Source: an uncultured Muribaculaceae bacterium (GTDB taxonomy: Bacteria > Bacteroidota > Bacteroidia > Bacteroidales > Muribaculaceae). Taken from it: 46,692 nt of DNA. The DNA lies in assembly GCA_910576935.1 (NCBI GenBank), contig CAJTKG010000023.1, forward strand, positions 1 through 46,692, read 5' to 3'. This document shows positions 31,976-41,072 of this stretch, piece after piece. Every line of letters begins with the position of its first letter. Position 1 is the stretch's first letter. Made by a program: the position numbers and the translations under genes. The notes below the pieces were generated by a model, which saw only the letters and a list, made by a program, of their open reading frames with translations, ran no database searches and was not told the DNA's origin.

Positions 31976-33163
31976 TTATTGAATTTTTTTGATTTTCAAG
32001 GTGTAATAGAGCAGATAGACAACCCCGACGGTCATCACGGCTACAGAACCGATCTGTCCGAACGCGTCAGCCGCATAACCCATGGCGAGCGGGAAGACAG
32101 TGCCTCCGAAGAGACCCATGATCATCAGACCCGACACCTCGTTTTTCTCGACGGGGCTTGACATAAGAGCCTGCGAGAAGACGATAGAGAAGATATTGGA
32201 GTTGCCGAAGCCTATCATGGCGAGAGCCACATAGATAGGTGTGATGGCTGTCGAGACGAAGAGCATACACATCGCGGCGAGCATAAGCAACACGCTGATG
32301 AAGAAAAATATCTTGGCCGACATCGAGCGCAGAATGAAAGCGCCGAGGAAACATCCGGCCGTACGGAAGATAAAGTAGACGCCGGTGGCGAATCCGGCTT
32401 CCTCGAGGGGCAGGCCGAGGCGTTCCATTATGATCTTCGGGGCGGTTGTGTTAGTGCCGACGTCGATGCCGACATGACACATGATACCGATGAAACAGAG
32501 CAGTACGAACGGACGTCCCAGCAGTCTGAGGCATTCGCCGATGCCCGAGGCTTTGTCGGGACGCTCTTCTTCAATCGGCGTGGCCGCAAGCGCTGTCACT
32601 GACACCACGCTGATGATGGCATAGATCACAAAGAGCGAGCGCCAGCCAAGACCGAAGGTGGGCAGATAGGTCGTTGCGCCCCATGCTGCGAGTATCGGTG
32701 CGAGAAACGAGGCTATGGCCTTGACAAATTGGCCGAAAGTGAGAGTCGAGGCGAGTTTGTCGCCACTGATAAGATTCGTTACGAGGGGATTTAGCGATGT
32801 CTGCATGATGGCGTTGCCGATGCCGAGTAGCGAGAATGATACGAGCATCGTCGTATAGTTGTCGCCGGTGATGGGTACGATAAGAGAGACGGCTGTAACG
32901 ACGAGACTTATGAGTACGGTCTTTTTACGGCCTATCCTGTTCATAAGTATGCCTGTCGGCACTGAGAAGATCAGAAACCAGAAGAAAACCAGCGAGGGAA
33001 ACAGATTGGCCTGCGAGTCGGTGAGGCCCAGGTCTTTCTGCACATAGTTCGAGGCGGTGCCGACAAGGTCGACAAAACCCATGGCAAAGAAACACAACAT
33101 GACCGGCGCCATCTGCATCAGAGTGCTCTTGCGATCTGTCGTGAGGGTTGATGAAGTTTTCAT
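31976..33163 (-). CDS. MFS sugar permease (probable fructose transporter)
   Basis: A 395-aa inner-membrane protein with 12 predicted helices of the major facilitator superfamily, FucP/GlcP-like sugar:proton symporter type. Visible are MLCFFAMGFVDLVGTASNYVQKDLGL in helix 1, the cytoplasmic motif A (GILMNRIGRKK), a central cytoplasmic loop (PIEEERPDKASG) and a second half with ISVLLMLAAMCMLFVS. It sits between the GH32 and fructokinase genes, as BT1758 does in the levan locus. Substrate is inferred from that context. Confidence 0.9.
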   Translation of the reverse strand: MKTSSTLTTDRKSTLMQMAPVMLCFFAMGFVDLVGTASNYVQKDLGLTDSQANLFPSLVFFWFLIFSVPTGILMNRIGRKKTVLISLVVTAVSLIVPITGDNYTTMLVSFSLLGIGNAIMQTSLNPLVTNLISGDKLASTLTFGQFVKAIASFLAPILAAWGATTYLPTFGLGWRSLFVIYAIISVVSVTALAATPIEEERPDKASGIGECLRLLGRPFVLLCFIGIMCHVGIDVGTNTTAPKIIMERLGLPLEEAGFATGVYFIFRTAGCFLGAFILRSMSAKIFFFISVLLMLAAMCMLFVSTAITPIYVALAMIGFGNSNIFSIVFSQALMSSPVEKNEVSGLMIMGLFGGTVFPLAMGYAADAFGQIGSVAVMTVGVVYLLYYTLKIKKIQ

Positions 33164-33205
33164 GTTAATAGTTGGTCAGTTTGTTGTCGTTGAGATCTTA
33201 TGATA

Positions 33206-35038
33206 TTACCGGTTTGATTTGATTGAATAAATCTTAAGGTCAGAGATGCGGGCGTTGCCTCCGTCTGAGTTGATGCTCAGCCTGTTGTATGGCGAGTTGG
33301 GAAATACGAGGTTGGTCATGGCAAAACGGCCGTGCGATTCAAAGACTTCGATACTTGACCGGTCGATGAAGATTCTGAGCGCGAGGCGTCCGCCGTCGTT
33401 GAATGTCGGTGCCGTTGTCACTGCAGCGAAGTCCTGGCTGAAGTCTGTGATGCCGCTGCGGCGACGGTCGAACGAAAGGGTGCTTTCGGCCGGGTCGTAG
33501 ATCATGGTCACTTCCTCGCCGGCGGCGTTTGAGAACACGATGTCGATGCTGCGGCCCTTCAGCGGGTCTATTTCGAAGTCGATCTCACAAAGCTCCGGCA
33601 ACTCATAGGTGCGGCCTTTTTTGCCTATGTTCGTTCGACCGACAGATTTGACGAGTTTGTCACGCAGAGCGTCAACCTCGGGCGAGGGCGTCGACGATGC
33701 ATGGATTTCGCCCTTGCTGTCGGTAAACAGACCTATTTCGCGGGGCAGTGTGTTGGCGCTGCGGAACTGCGTCGTCGGCACTTCGGGCGCATACTGCCAG
33801 TTGCTCATCCAGCCTATGACAGTGCGTCGGCCGTCGGGGGCGTCGCTGAAGCTGACTGTGGCATAATGGTCTTTGCCGTAGTCGAGCCATTTGGTGGGCA
33901 CATTGCCTTCGGCGTCGGTATCGGCGGTGAATTTACGGCCGTCAAAATCACCTGTAAAATATTGTGTGGCACTCCCGCCGAAAGGTCCGCCGGGGTTGAG
34001 GTTGCACAGAAGTACCCATTTGGTCTTGTCTAGGCCGTCGACGCTGAGTTCGAACAGGTCGGGGCATTCCCATACGCCATCCTGTGCGCCGAGGCCTTTG
34101 CCGAAGCTGCTCTCGAGAGTCCATTCTTTCATGTCGGGCGATGTGAAGATGAGCATTTCATGTTCGAGAGCGTGTGCGAGTACGAGCACCCACCGGTTTT
34201 TGTCCTTGTCCCAAAACATGTTGGGGTCGCGGGCCTCGCTGTCGAGAGTGAGCACGGGGTTGCCGGGATAGACGGTGAATGTCTCGCCTCCGTCGATACT
34301 CGAAGCAAGGCTTTGTATCTGGCTGACGTCGGCCGAAGTATACATGGCCACAACAGCACCTTTGCCGAAACCTGCGCTACCGGTGCTGTCGATGGCCGAG
34401 CTGCCGCTGAAGACCATCCCCAAACCGTTGGGTTCGATGGCTGCGGGATGGTGTGTCCAGTTAACGAGATCTTCTGATGACGAGTGGCCCCAGGCCAGAT
34501 TCTGCCACTTCGAGCCGAACGGGTTCCACTGGTAATATAGATGCCAGATGCCGTCTTTATAGAACATGCCGTTGGGGTCGTTCATCCATCCGTAGAGAGG
34601 CGTGTGATGGTATGCCGGACGGAATTTCTCGCGGTTTGACGTGTCGAAACTGTCGGTCACCTCGAATCTATTCCAGCATGCATCTTCTTTGGCGTCGCGA
34701 ACACTGCTGCGGTCCTGGGTAGTGACGATATTGAGCACGACATTGTGGCCTTTATATCGCTCGATGTCGAGAGGCACGGTGTAGTCGACCTTGGATTTGG
34801 CCAGACGCACATGTATCTTGCGATCAAGCTCGCCGTCGACAATGACATTGATGATGGCGTCGTCATTCGATTCCTGGACGGGAAGCAATAGGTATTTACC
34901 TTCGCTTGTGAGGCGCACTATAGTATTATTGACGCCGAGATGCTCGATATTTACGCCGTTGCCGGCCTTTAGGACCGGTGAGACGATTATCGCGGTTGCG
35001 ACCGCGACGACTTTGATTGTTTTAAGGAGTATGTTCAT
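33206..35038 (-). CDS. GH32 beta-fructosidase with N-terminal DUF4980 (periplasmic)
   Basis: A fructan-hydrolysing enzyme releasing fructose from fructo-oligosaccharides. A signal peptide (MNILLKTIKVVAVATAIIVSPVLKA, no lipobox) is followed by a beta-sandwich of DUF4980 type (about residues 28-115), the GH32 propeller (about 138-450), and the GH32 C-terminal sandwich (about 470-600, RIFIDRSSIEVFE). All three catalytic residues are standard: nucleophile D154 in GWMNDPNG, D271 in EARDPNMFW, and acid/base E324 in WECPDLF. The 610-aa length fits BT1765/BT3082-type exo-fructosidases. It is the first gene of the leftward GH32-permease-kinase operon, divergent from the HTCS. Confidence 0.95.
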   Translation of the reverse strand: MNILLKTIKVVAVATAIIVSPVLKAGNGVNIEHLGVNNTIVRLTSEGKYLLLPVQESNDDAIINVIVDGELDRKIHVRLAKSKVDYTVPLDIERYKGHNVVLNIVTTQDRSSVRDAKEDACWNRFEVTDSFDTSNREKFRPAYHHTPLYGWMNDPNGMFYKDGIWHLYYQWNPFGSKWQNLAWGHSSSEDLVNWTHHPAAIEPNGLGMVFSGSSAIDSTGSAGFGKGAVVAMYTSADVSQIQSLASSIDGGETFTVYPGNPVLTLDSEARDPNMFWDKDKNRWVLVLAHALEHEMLIFTSPDMKEWTLESSFGKGLGAQDGVWECPDLFELSVDGLDKTKWVLLCNLNPGGPFGGSATQYFTGDFDGRKFTADTDAEGNVPTKWLDYGKDHYATVSFSDAPDGRRTVIGWMSNWQYAPEVPTTQFRSANTLPREIGLFTDSKGEIHASSTPSPEVDALRDKLVKSVGRTNIGKKGRTYELPELCEIDFEIDPLKGRSIDIVFSNAAGEEVTMIYDPAESTLSFDRRRSGITDFSQDFAAVTTAPTFNDGGRLALRIFIDRSSIEVFESHGRFAMTNLVFPNSPYNRLSINSDGGNARISDLKIYSIKSNR

Positions 35039-35077
35039 ATTTAGTTGTAGTTTTTTATGCCGTGATTATTGACTACG

Positions 35078-35085
35078 CAAAACTA
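35078..35085 (-). promoter_or_regulatory. -7 promoter element of the GH32-permease-fructokinase operon
   Basis: The minus strand reads TAGTTTTG (TAnnTTTG), 39 bp upstream of the GH32 ATG. The candidate operator begins 25 bp further upstream. Confidence 0.55.
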
Positions 35086-35110
35086 ACAACAATCGAATTC
35101 AATGACTATA

Positions 35111-35156
35111 AAAAATCGAGCAATGCGTTGCACAAATGTTGCATTGATCAATTTTT
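35111..35156. promoter_or_regulatory. candidate HTCS operator in the divergent GH32/HTCS region
   Basis: AAAAATCGAGCAATGC (35111-35126) and GCATTGATCAATTTTT (35141-35156) form an imperfect inverted repeat, 14 of 16 paired, with 14 bp between. The arms resemble the palindrome before susC. Its place between divergent promoters allows control of both the GH32 operon and the regulator gene. Confidence 0.55.
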
Positions 35157-35191
35157 GCAAATAAAAGGTCTGTTTTTCATAATATTATCGC

Positions 35192-35199
35192 TATCTTTG
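35192..35199 (+). promoter_or_regulatory. -7 promoter element of the HTCS gene
   Basis: TATCTTTG (TAnnTTTG) lies 38 bp upstream of the ATG. TCTG at 35169-35172, 19 nt earlier, is one base off TTTG. Confidence 0.6.
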
Positions 35200-35237
35200 T
35201 CGCGTAATCATGAAAAACGAATCATACAGTATCTGCC

Positions 35238-37976
35238 ATGAAACGGATTCACTTATATGTACTCATCGCTCTTTTTCTACCGGCAATAATCACGTCATGC
35301 AAGGAAGAAAAACATTATCGCATCGGCATCTCGCAGTGCAGCAACGACGACTGGCGCGCGAAGATGAACGATGAGATCAACCGTGAGATCATGTTTCATC
35401 CCGAAGCTTCGGTCGAGATACGTTCGGCCGACGACAGCAACGAAAAGCAGGTCTCGGATATCAGATATTTCAAAGACAACGGATTCGACATCATCATCGC
35501 CGCGCCCAACGAAGCTGACGCGATAACACCGGTTATCCGTGAAGTTTATGAGTCAGGTACACCCGTCATAGTCTTTGACCGCAATATACACGGCGATACT
35601 TATACGGCTTATCAGGGCATCGACAACTATGGCATAGGCCGCTCGGCCGCCCATTATGCCCGTCACCTCCTCGGCCCGGGCGGTAAAGTCATCGAGATAT
35701 ACGGTCTCGGCGGCTCGACGCCGGCGATAGGGCGCCATGAAGGTTTTGCCGACGGCGCACGCGATGAAAACCTTGAGATCATTGCCACAGTCTACGGCAA
35801 TTGGAACTACGATGACGCAGCCGTCGTGGCCGACTCGCTCCTCGATATTTACCGCGACGTCGATATGGTATATGCTCACAACGACCGCATGGCTATCGCC
35901 GCCTCGGAGGTCGCCCGCCGCAAAGGTCTCGACATAAAGGTCATCGGCATCGACGCCGCCCCCGAAATCGGCATCAAGGCAGTCGTCGACAGTGTCATTG
36001 ACGCTACATTTATATATCCGACCGAGGGTCACCGGCTTGTCCGCACGGCCTTGGCGATACTCCGGGGCGAGCCTTACGACACGATTGCGAAGATTCCCGT
36101 GTCGTCGCCTGTCGACATCACCAACGCCGACATATTGCTGTTGCAGAATGAGTCGCTAAAAGACGAATCGACCAAAATCAAGGTGCTCAAAAGTCAGGTC
36201 GATGCTTTCTGGGAGCGTCACTCGGCGCAGACGACGCTGTTCTATGCCGCCATAGCGATATTGTTGCTTGTGCTTGGCATACTGTTCCTTGTCCTTAGAG
36301 CCTATTGGCAACACAAGCGCCATCAGCAACAGTTGCTTGAGCAGAACCGTCTTCTCGAGGCGCAGCGCGACACTCAAAAAGAACTCAACGAACAGCTTGC
36401 CGCGGCCACCCAGTCGAAGCTGGTCTTCTTTACCAATGTTTCACATGACCTGCGCACTCCGTTGACGCTCATTGCCGAGCCCGTCGAGCAGCTCGCCGCC
36501 GCCGATAACCTCACGCCCCAGCAGAAGACACTGATGCGTATCGCCAATAAAAATGTCAAGATCCTGCGCCGTCTGATCAACCAGATACTCGATTTCAGAA
36601 AGTACGAAAACGGCAAACTCGAAGTCAATCTCGCCGAGGTTTGTCTTCGCCGCCTGTTTCTCGACTGGGGCGAATCATTTCACGCCATCGCCCGCAAGCG
36701 CGACATAAAATTCAAGGTTGACGTCACTCTTGACGACGATTTCTCGATGGCCGTAGATGTCGAGAAGATCGAGAGGGTCTTCTTCAATCTCGTCTCTAAT
36801 GCGTTCAAGTATACTCCCGACAATGGCCGTATTACCATAACCGCCTGTATTTACGGCGATAATCTCGTGCTCAGCGTTGAAGACAACGGCAAAGGCATCT
36901 CGGCCGAAGATCTCGGCAATATCTTCGACCGCTTTTTTCAGGTCGACAAAGTGCATCCCAACGGCTCGGGTATAGGTCTGTCGCTTGCCAAAGCCTTTGT
37001 TGAGCTTCACGGAGGCACTATCACCGCAGACAGCCGTCTCGGCGAAGGCACAAAGTTTACCGTCACCATTCCCGTGACGCATGCCACCGCCAAAGCCGAA
37101 GCGACCGCACCGCAGGTCATAACCCCCGACAGCGTCGAGCTCGAACTCGGCGGCATCGATGCAGGGGCTCGGATTGCCGATTCCGACAAGCCGCTGCTGC
37201 TTGTCATCGACGACAACGAAGACATTCGTCACCTTATAGGCGAACTTGTCATCGACGAATATACCGTAATCAACGCCGCCAACGGTCGTGACGGTGTCAG
37301 ACTTGCGGCCAAATACGTCCCCGATCTGATTATCTGTGATGTCATGATGCCTGTCATGGACGGTCTCGAATGCTGCCGTCGCATCAAAAGCGAGATGTCG
37401 ACGTCGCATATACCTGTATTGCTTCTTACCGCTTGCTCTATGGACGAACAGCGCGCACAGGGATATGAAAGCGGTGCCGACGGCTATCTTGCCAAGCCGT
37501 TTAACGCTGCCGTGCTTAGATCGCGTTGTAAGAATCTTATAGCCAACCGACGGCTCATCAAAGAGCTATATAGCACCGGCTCGGCGATATCTGATGTCAA
37601 GCCTAATGATCCGGCGACTGTCACCGCTCCTGCCGGAGATGTCGAAAACGAGTTCTATGGCCGTTTTCTCGGGATTGTCTCAGCCGAGATGGGCGATCCG
37701 GAACTCAATGTCGATGCCCTTGCCTCGAAGATGGGTCTCGGGCGGTCGCAGTTCTATCGCAAGATAAAAGCGCTGACAAACTATACGCCCGTCGAGCTCC
37801 TGCGCAACATACGTCTCAAGCGTTCTCGCGAACTCCTCGCGAAGACACAGAAGACCGTAGGCGAAATCGCCTACGAAGTGGGCTTTTCGACTCCCGCCTA
37901 TTTCTCTCGGTGCTACAAAGAGGCTTATGGCGAGACACCGACCGACCTTCGCGACCGACTTGCTACAAAAGGCTGA
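35238..37976 (+). CDS. hybrid two-component sensor-regulator with PBP-like fructose-type sensor
   Basis: A one-protein sensor, kinase, receiver and activator. In order: signal sequence/N-terminal anchor (to about residue 21); a periplasmic-binding-protein sensor (about 28-310, YRIGISQCSNDDWRAKMNDEI, IGRHEGFADG, AHNDRMAIAA); a transmembrane helix (about 333-355); a coiled-coil linker; HisKA with H403 (NVSHDLRTPL); HATPase (DNGKGI, GSGIGLSLAKA); a receiver with D701 (CDVMMPVMDG); and a C-terminal AraC-type helix-turn-helix (about 810-908). A PBP sensor instead of the usual beta-propeller explains the 912-aa length and matches BT1754, which binds fructose (established). It is divergent from the GH32 operon and probably activates both fructan operons. 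Confidence 0.95.
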   Translation: MKRIHLYVLIALFLPAIITSCKEEKHYRIGISQCSNDDWRAKMNDEINREIMFHPEASVEIRSADDSNEKQVSDIRYFKDNGFDIIIAAPNEADAITPVIREVYESGTPVIVFDRNIHGDTYTAYQGIDNYGIGRSAAHYARHLLGPGGKVIEIYGLGGSTPAIGRHEGFADGARDENLEIIATVYGNWNYDDAAVVADSLLDIYRDVDMVYAHNDRMAIAASEVARRKGLDIKVIGIDAAPEIGIKAVVDSVIDATFIYPTEGHRLVRTALAILRGEPYDTIAKIPVSSPVDITNADILLLQNESLKDESTKIKVLKSQVDAFWERHSAQTTLFYAAIAILLLVLGILFLVLRAYWQHKRHQQQLLEQNRLLEAQRDTQKELNEQLAAATQSKLVFFTNVSHDLRTPLTLIAEPVEQLAAADNLTPQQKTLMRIANKNVKILRRLINQILDFRKYENGKLEVNLAEVCLRRLFLDWGESFHAIARKRDIKFKVDVTLDDDFSMAVDVEKIERVFFNLVSNAFKYTPDNGRITITACIYGDNLVLSVEDNGKGISAEDLGNIFDRFFQVDKVHPNGSGIGLSLAKAFVELHGGTITADSRLGEGTKFTVTIPVTHATAKAEATAPQVITPDSVELELGGIDAGARIADSDKPLLLVIDDNEDIRHLIGELVIDEYTVINAANGRDGVRLAAKYVPDLIICDVMMPVMDGLECCRRIKSEMSTSHIPVLLLTACSMDEQRAQGYESGADGYLAKPFNAAVLRSRCKNLIANRRLIKELYSTGSAISDVKPNDPATVTAPAGDVENEFYGRFLGIVSAEMGDPELNVDALASKMGLGRSQFYRKIKALTNYTPVELLRNIRLKRSRELLAKTQKTVGEIAYEVGFSTPAYFSRCYKEAYGETPTDLRDRLATKG

Positions 37977-38048
37977 CGTTGCGAAAGAGTGGCTATGTCA
38001 GGAATCAGCACCGCGCGATGTTCCCGGATACACTTTTTTTATTATGGC

Positions 38049-38080
38049 CTTGGGGTGTGTCAGATAAATTATTACCTTTG
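38049..38080 (+). promoter_or_regulatory. promoter of the GH13 gene
   Basis: TACCTTTG (38073-38080) is an exact -7 element, and CTTG at 38049-38052 lies 20 nt earlier as a one-off -33. The transcript would begin with a small hairpin CCATG-AAAAA-CATGG (38087-38101) and have a leader of about 70 nt. Confidence 0.6.
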
Positions 38081-38154
38081 CAAAACCATGAAAAACATGG
38101 ACTTTTGTAGAGATTATAATTTTTTTACTTCGTCAAATTAATCATTACCTATTA

Positions 38155-40947
38155 ATGAGAAAAATCGCTTTACTTCTTGCCTCGTGGTTGTGGCTCTGTG
38201 CTTTTGCCGCCACATCACAGATTGTAACAAGCTATCCGCCAATATTGCAGGAGGATAGTAAAGACATTGTCCTGACCTATCACGCAGACTCTCCTCTTGG
38301 CAACAACGGTCTGGCAAATCTGCCGCAATCGACCAAAGTATATGCTCATATCGGTGTGATAACCACAAAGAGCACATCGACATCCGACTGGAAGTATGTC
38401 GTTACCGACTGGCCCGCTTCAGACGGCTCGACAAGTCAGACTTCAAATCTGCCCAAGAATACGCTGACTTATGTTTCGCCCAATACCTATGAGCTGAAAA
38501 TAGGCGATATACGGTCATATTTCGGCATCACAGACGCATCCGAGCACATACAGAAGATAGCGCTCGTCTTCCGCGACGCCAACGGCAACCGACAGGGCAA
38601 GACCGCTGCCGGCGGCGATATTTTTGTCGATGTGCATCCGTCGGGATTCGCGATGGATCTTGTCACCGACGCAACTTCGACGGTAATCAGCAAAGAGACG
38701 ACGATGACATTTACTATCAATGCCAGCACCGCAGCCGACCTGACGCTCAGTGTCAACGGCACGGTAATCGCCGAAGCCAAAGGCTCGGCACTCCTCACCA
38801 AGAGCCATACTTTCTCGGCCATAGGTACATATCGGGTTGTCGGTACAGCCGTCTACGGCGGCAAGACCTACACCGAAACCATCAACGTGGCATGGCCTCA
38901 ACCCTCGACGGCAGCCGACTATCCCGGCGGCGTGCCTGTCATGGGCGCCGTCAAAGGTGCCGACGGCTCGGTGACATTCTGTCTGGCCGCCCCCGGCAAG
39001 ACAAGCGTGGTGCTCGTGCCGTCGTGGGACAACTACGAAGTGCTGTCGGCCAACACGATGAAATATCAGGACTATAACGGCGCGCGTTATTTTTGGACAA
39101 CTGTCAAAGGCCTTGACAACAACAAATATTATCCCTACTATTACCTTGTCGACGGCGTATACAGCGTCGCCGATCCCTATGCCCATCTCGTGCTCGACTG
39201 TTACAGCGACAAATGGATCGACGCCGATGTCTGGCCCGATATGCCGAAGTATCCCTATGAGAAGTTCGACGGCATCATGCTGGCTGTATACCGCGGCGAC
39301 CTCGACGACTACAAATGGAGCTCGTTCGAGATTCCGGACCATGACAATCTTGTCATCTACGAGATGCTTCTCCGCGACTTCACCGGCACTGACGGCGAAG
39401 CCAACGCCAACGGCACGGTGCGCAAGGCCATAGAACGCATACCCTATATCAAGAGCCTTGGCGTCAACGCCGTAGAGCTTATGCCTATCATGGAATTCAA
39501 CGGCAACAACTCGTGGGGCTACAACACCAACTTCTATATGGCTCCCGACAAAGCCTACGGTTCGCCTACTGACTACAAGGACTTTATCGACGAATGTCAT
39601 CGCAACGGCATAGCAGTCATACTCGACATCGTCTTCAACCAGAGCGATGGTCTGCATCCCTGGTATCAGATGTATCCCATCAAGCAGAATCCGTTCTACA
39701 ACGAGACCGCACCCCATCAGTATAGCGTGCTCAACGACTGGAATCAGGGATATCCTCTTGTCGACCGCCAGTGGGACGACGCCGTACGTTACTGGATGGA
39801 GAAATATAACGTCGACGGCTTCCGCTTCGACCTCGTCAAAGGACTCGGTGACAACGACAGCTACAGCAACGGCACAGACAGCTACAACGCCTCGCGCATC
39901 GCCCGCATGAAGCGCATCCACTCGGTCATCAAGTCGGTCAAACCCAAAGGTATCCATATCAACGAAGACCTTGCTCAGGCGCAGGAAGAGATCGAGCTTG
40001 GCAATGACGGTCAGCTCCAGTGGGCAAATATAAACTACAACTCGTGTCAGTTCACCATGGGCTATGCCGAGAGTGCCGGCTCGGGCGCCTTGACGACATG
40101 CTTCCTCTCGACCCGACAGGACAACCGTCCGTGGGGCTCGACCGTGGCATATGCCGAGAGCCACGACGAGGAGCGCATGGCCTTCAAGAACAACAGCTAT
40201 GGCATTGCGGCCGTGAAGAACAACCGCGAGACAAGCTTCAAACGTCTCGGTTCGCTTGCCGCCACGATGCTCATGACACCCGGTCCGAAAATGATCTGGC
40301 AGTTCGGTGAGCTTGGCGATGACCAGAACACAAAAAATGACGGTGGCAACAACACCGACCCCAAAATCGTCGACTGGTATCTGCTCAACGACGCCAACAG
40401 TGCCGCGTTGCTTGACATCTACAGTCAGCTTTGCTGGCTGCGGCGCAAGAATCCCGATCTCTTCAGCCGCGGGGCTACCTTCGCAGCCACAGGACTCGGC
40501 TCGGCCATGAGTGTCAACCGCACACTGCGCCTTACAACGGCCGATAAAGAGGTGATAGCCTTCATAAACTCAAATACAGGCGGTTCAAACCGCACCATCA
40601 GCACCTCAGCCACACTGCTGTCGCCATCCAACAGCTATCTCGTGTGCGCCACTCCGGGCTTCGACGCCAAACTCACCGGTAGCGGCAAGACTGTCAGCGT
40701 CAGCGCCCCCGCACACAGTTTCGCTGTCTTTGCGACAAACAGCACGACAGGTGTCGGCGATATCGTCGCTGACGGCGTTGCATCTGCTGTTGTCATGGGC
40801 GGTTACGGCGAGATCATCATAACGGGTGAATATGAATCGGTGAGTGTATATGACTTGAGCGGTCGCATGATGCCGTCGCTCAGTGTTCCGGCCGGCGTTT
40901 ACATTGTCAACGTCGACGGCACGACATCAAAAGTCGCCGTGAAGTAA
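38155..40947 (+). CDS. secreted GH13-family alpha-glucan hydrolase with sorting-like tail
   Basis: A predicted extracytoplasmic amylase or pullulanase-type enzyme. Signal peptide MRKIALLLASWLWLCAFAATS, no lipobox. An N-terminal beta-rich region (about 22-250) may bind carbohydrate. It is followed by an E-set/CBM48-like domain (about 262-375) and the GH13 barrel (about 395-790). Catalytic residues are present: nucleophile D559 (GFRFDLVKG), acid/base E604 (INEDLA) and D671 (ESHDEER). GVNAVELMPIMEF and GYNTNFY are further GH13 marks. A C-terminal beta domain and a tail (about 897-930, VSVYDLSGRMM...VPAGVYIVNVDGTTSKVAVK) end the protein. It has its own promoter and terminator, so it is probably not part of the fructan operon. 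The exact linkage cleaved is not resolvable. Confidence 0.9.
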   Translation: MRKIALLLASWLWLCAFAATSQIVTSYPPILQEDSKDIVLTYHADSPLGNNGLANLPQSTKVYAHIGVITTKSTSTSDWKYVVTDWPASDGSTSQTSNLPKNTLTYVSPNTYELKIGDIRSYFGITDASEHIQKIALVFRDANGNRQGKTAAGGDIFVDVHPSGFAMDLVTDATSTVISKETTMTFTINASTAADLTLSVNGTVIAEAKGSALLTKSHTFSAIGTYRVVGTAVYGGKTYTETINVAWPQPSTAADYPGGVPVMGAVKGADGSVTFCLAAPGKTSVVLVPSWDNYEVLSANTMKYQDYNGARYFWTTVKGLDNNKYYPYYYLVDGVYSVADPYAHLVLDCYSDKWIDADVWPDMPKYPYEKFDGIMLAVYRGDLDDYKWSSFEIPDHDNLVIYEMLLRDFTGTDGEANANGTVRKAIERIPYIKSLGVNAVELMPIMEFNGNNSWGYNTNFYMAPDKAYGSPTDYKDFIDECHRNGIAVILDIVFNQSDGLHPWYQMYPIKQNPFYNETAPHQYSVLNDWNQGYPLVDRQWDDAVRYWMEKYNVDGFRFDLVKGLGDNDSYSNGTDSYNASRIARMKRIHSVIKSVKPKGIHINEDLAQAQEEIELGNDGQLQWANINYNSCQFTMGYAESAGSGALTTCFLSTRQDNRPWGSTVAYAESHDEERMAFKNNSYGIAAVKNNRETSFKRLGSLAATMLMTPGPKMIWQFGELGDDQNTKNDGGNNTDPKIVDWYLLNDANSAALLDIYSQLCWLRRKNPDLFSRGATFAATGLGSAMSVNRTLRLTTADKEVIAFINSNTGGSNRTISTSATLLSPSNSYLVCATPGFDAKLTGSGKTVSVSAPAHSFAVFATNSTTGVGDIVADGVASAVVMGGYGEIIITGEYESVSVYDLSGRMMPSLSVPAGVYIVNVDGTTSKVAVK

Positions 40948-40970
40948 CACTGAATATAAATTTTATTAAA

Positions 40971-41016
40971 AAACTCGGTCTGTGGGCATGATTTATCCCG
41001 CGGGCCGAGTTTTTTT
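40971..41016 (+). terminator. terminator of the GH13 gene
   Basis: AAACTCGGTCTGTGGG pairs with CCCGCGGGCCGAGTTT (with G-U pairs) and runs directly into a T tract of nine T. Confidence 0.85.
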
Positions 41017-41018
41017 GT

Positions 41019-41049
41019 TTTGTATATAAAACAAAGTTTTGTAAATTTG
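41019..41049 (+). promoter_or_regulatory. promoter of the LysE-to-epimerase operon
   Basis: TTTG (41019-41022), 19 nt, TAAATTTG (41042-41049): exact matches to both consensus elements. Transcription would begin at about 41053, some 20 nt before the TTG start codon. Confidence 0.75.
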
Positions 41050-41072
41050 CTTATTAAAGTTATCGGAATAAA

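Noticed and set aside
35176..35190. TTTTTCATAATATTA upstream of the HTCS, similar to the sRNA 5' string
   Set aside because: It lies before the -7 element rather than after it, has no hairpin behind it, and is simple AT-rich sequence, so it is probably chance.
38515..40164. 549-codon open frame antisense to the GH13 gene
   Set aside because: It lies wholly within a gene with complete GH13 catalytic motifs. Long antisense frames are expected at this GC content, and no domain or promoter is seen.
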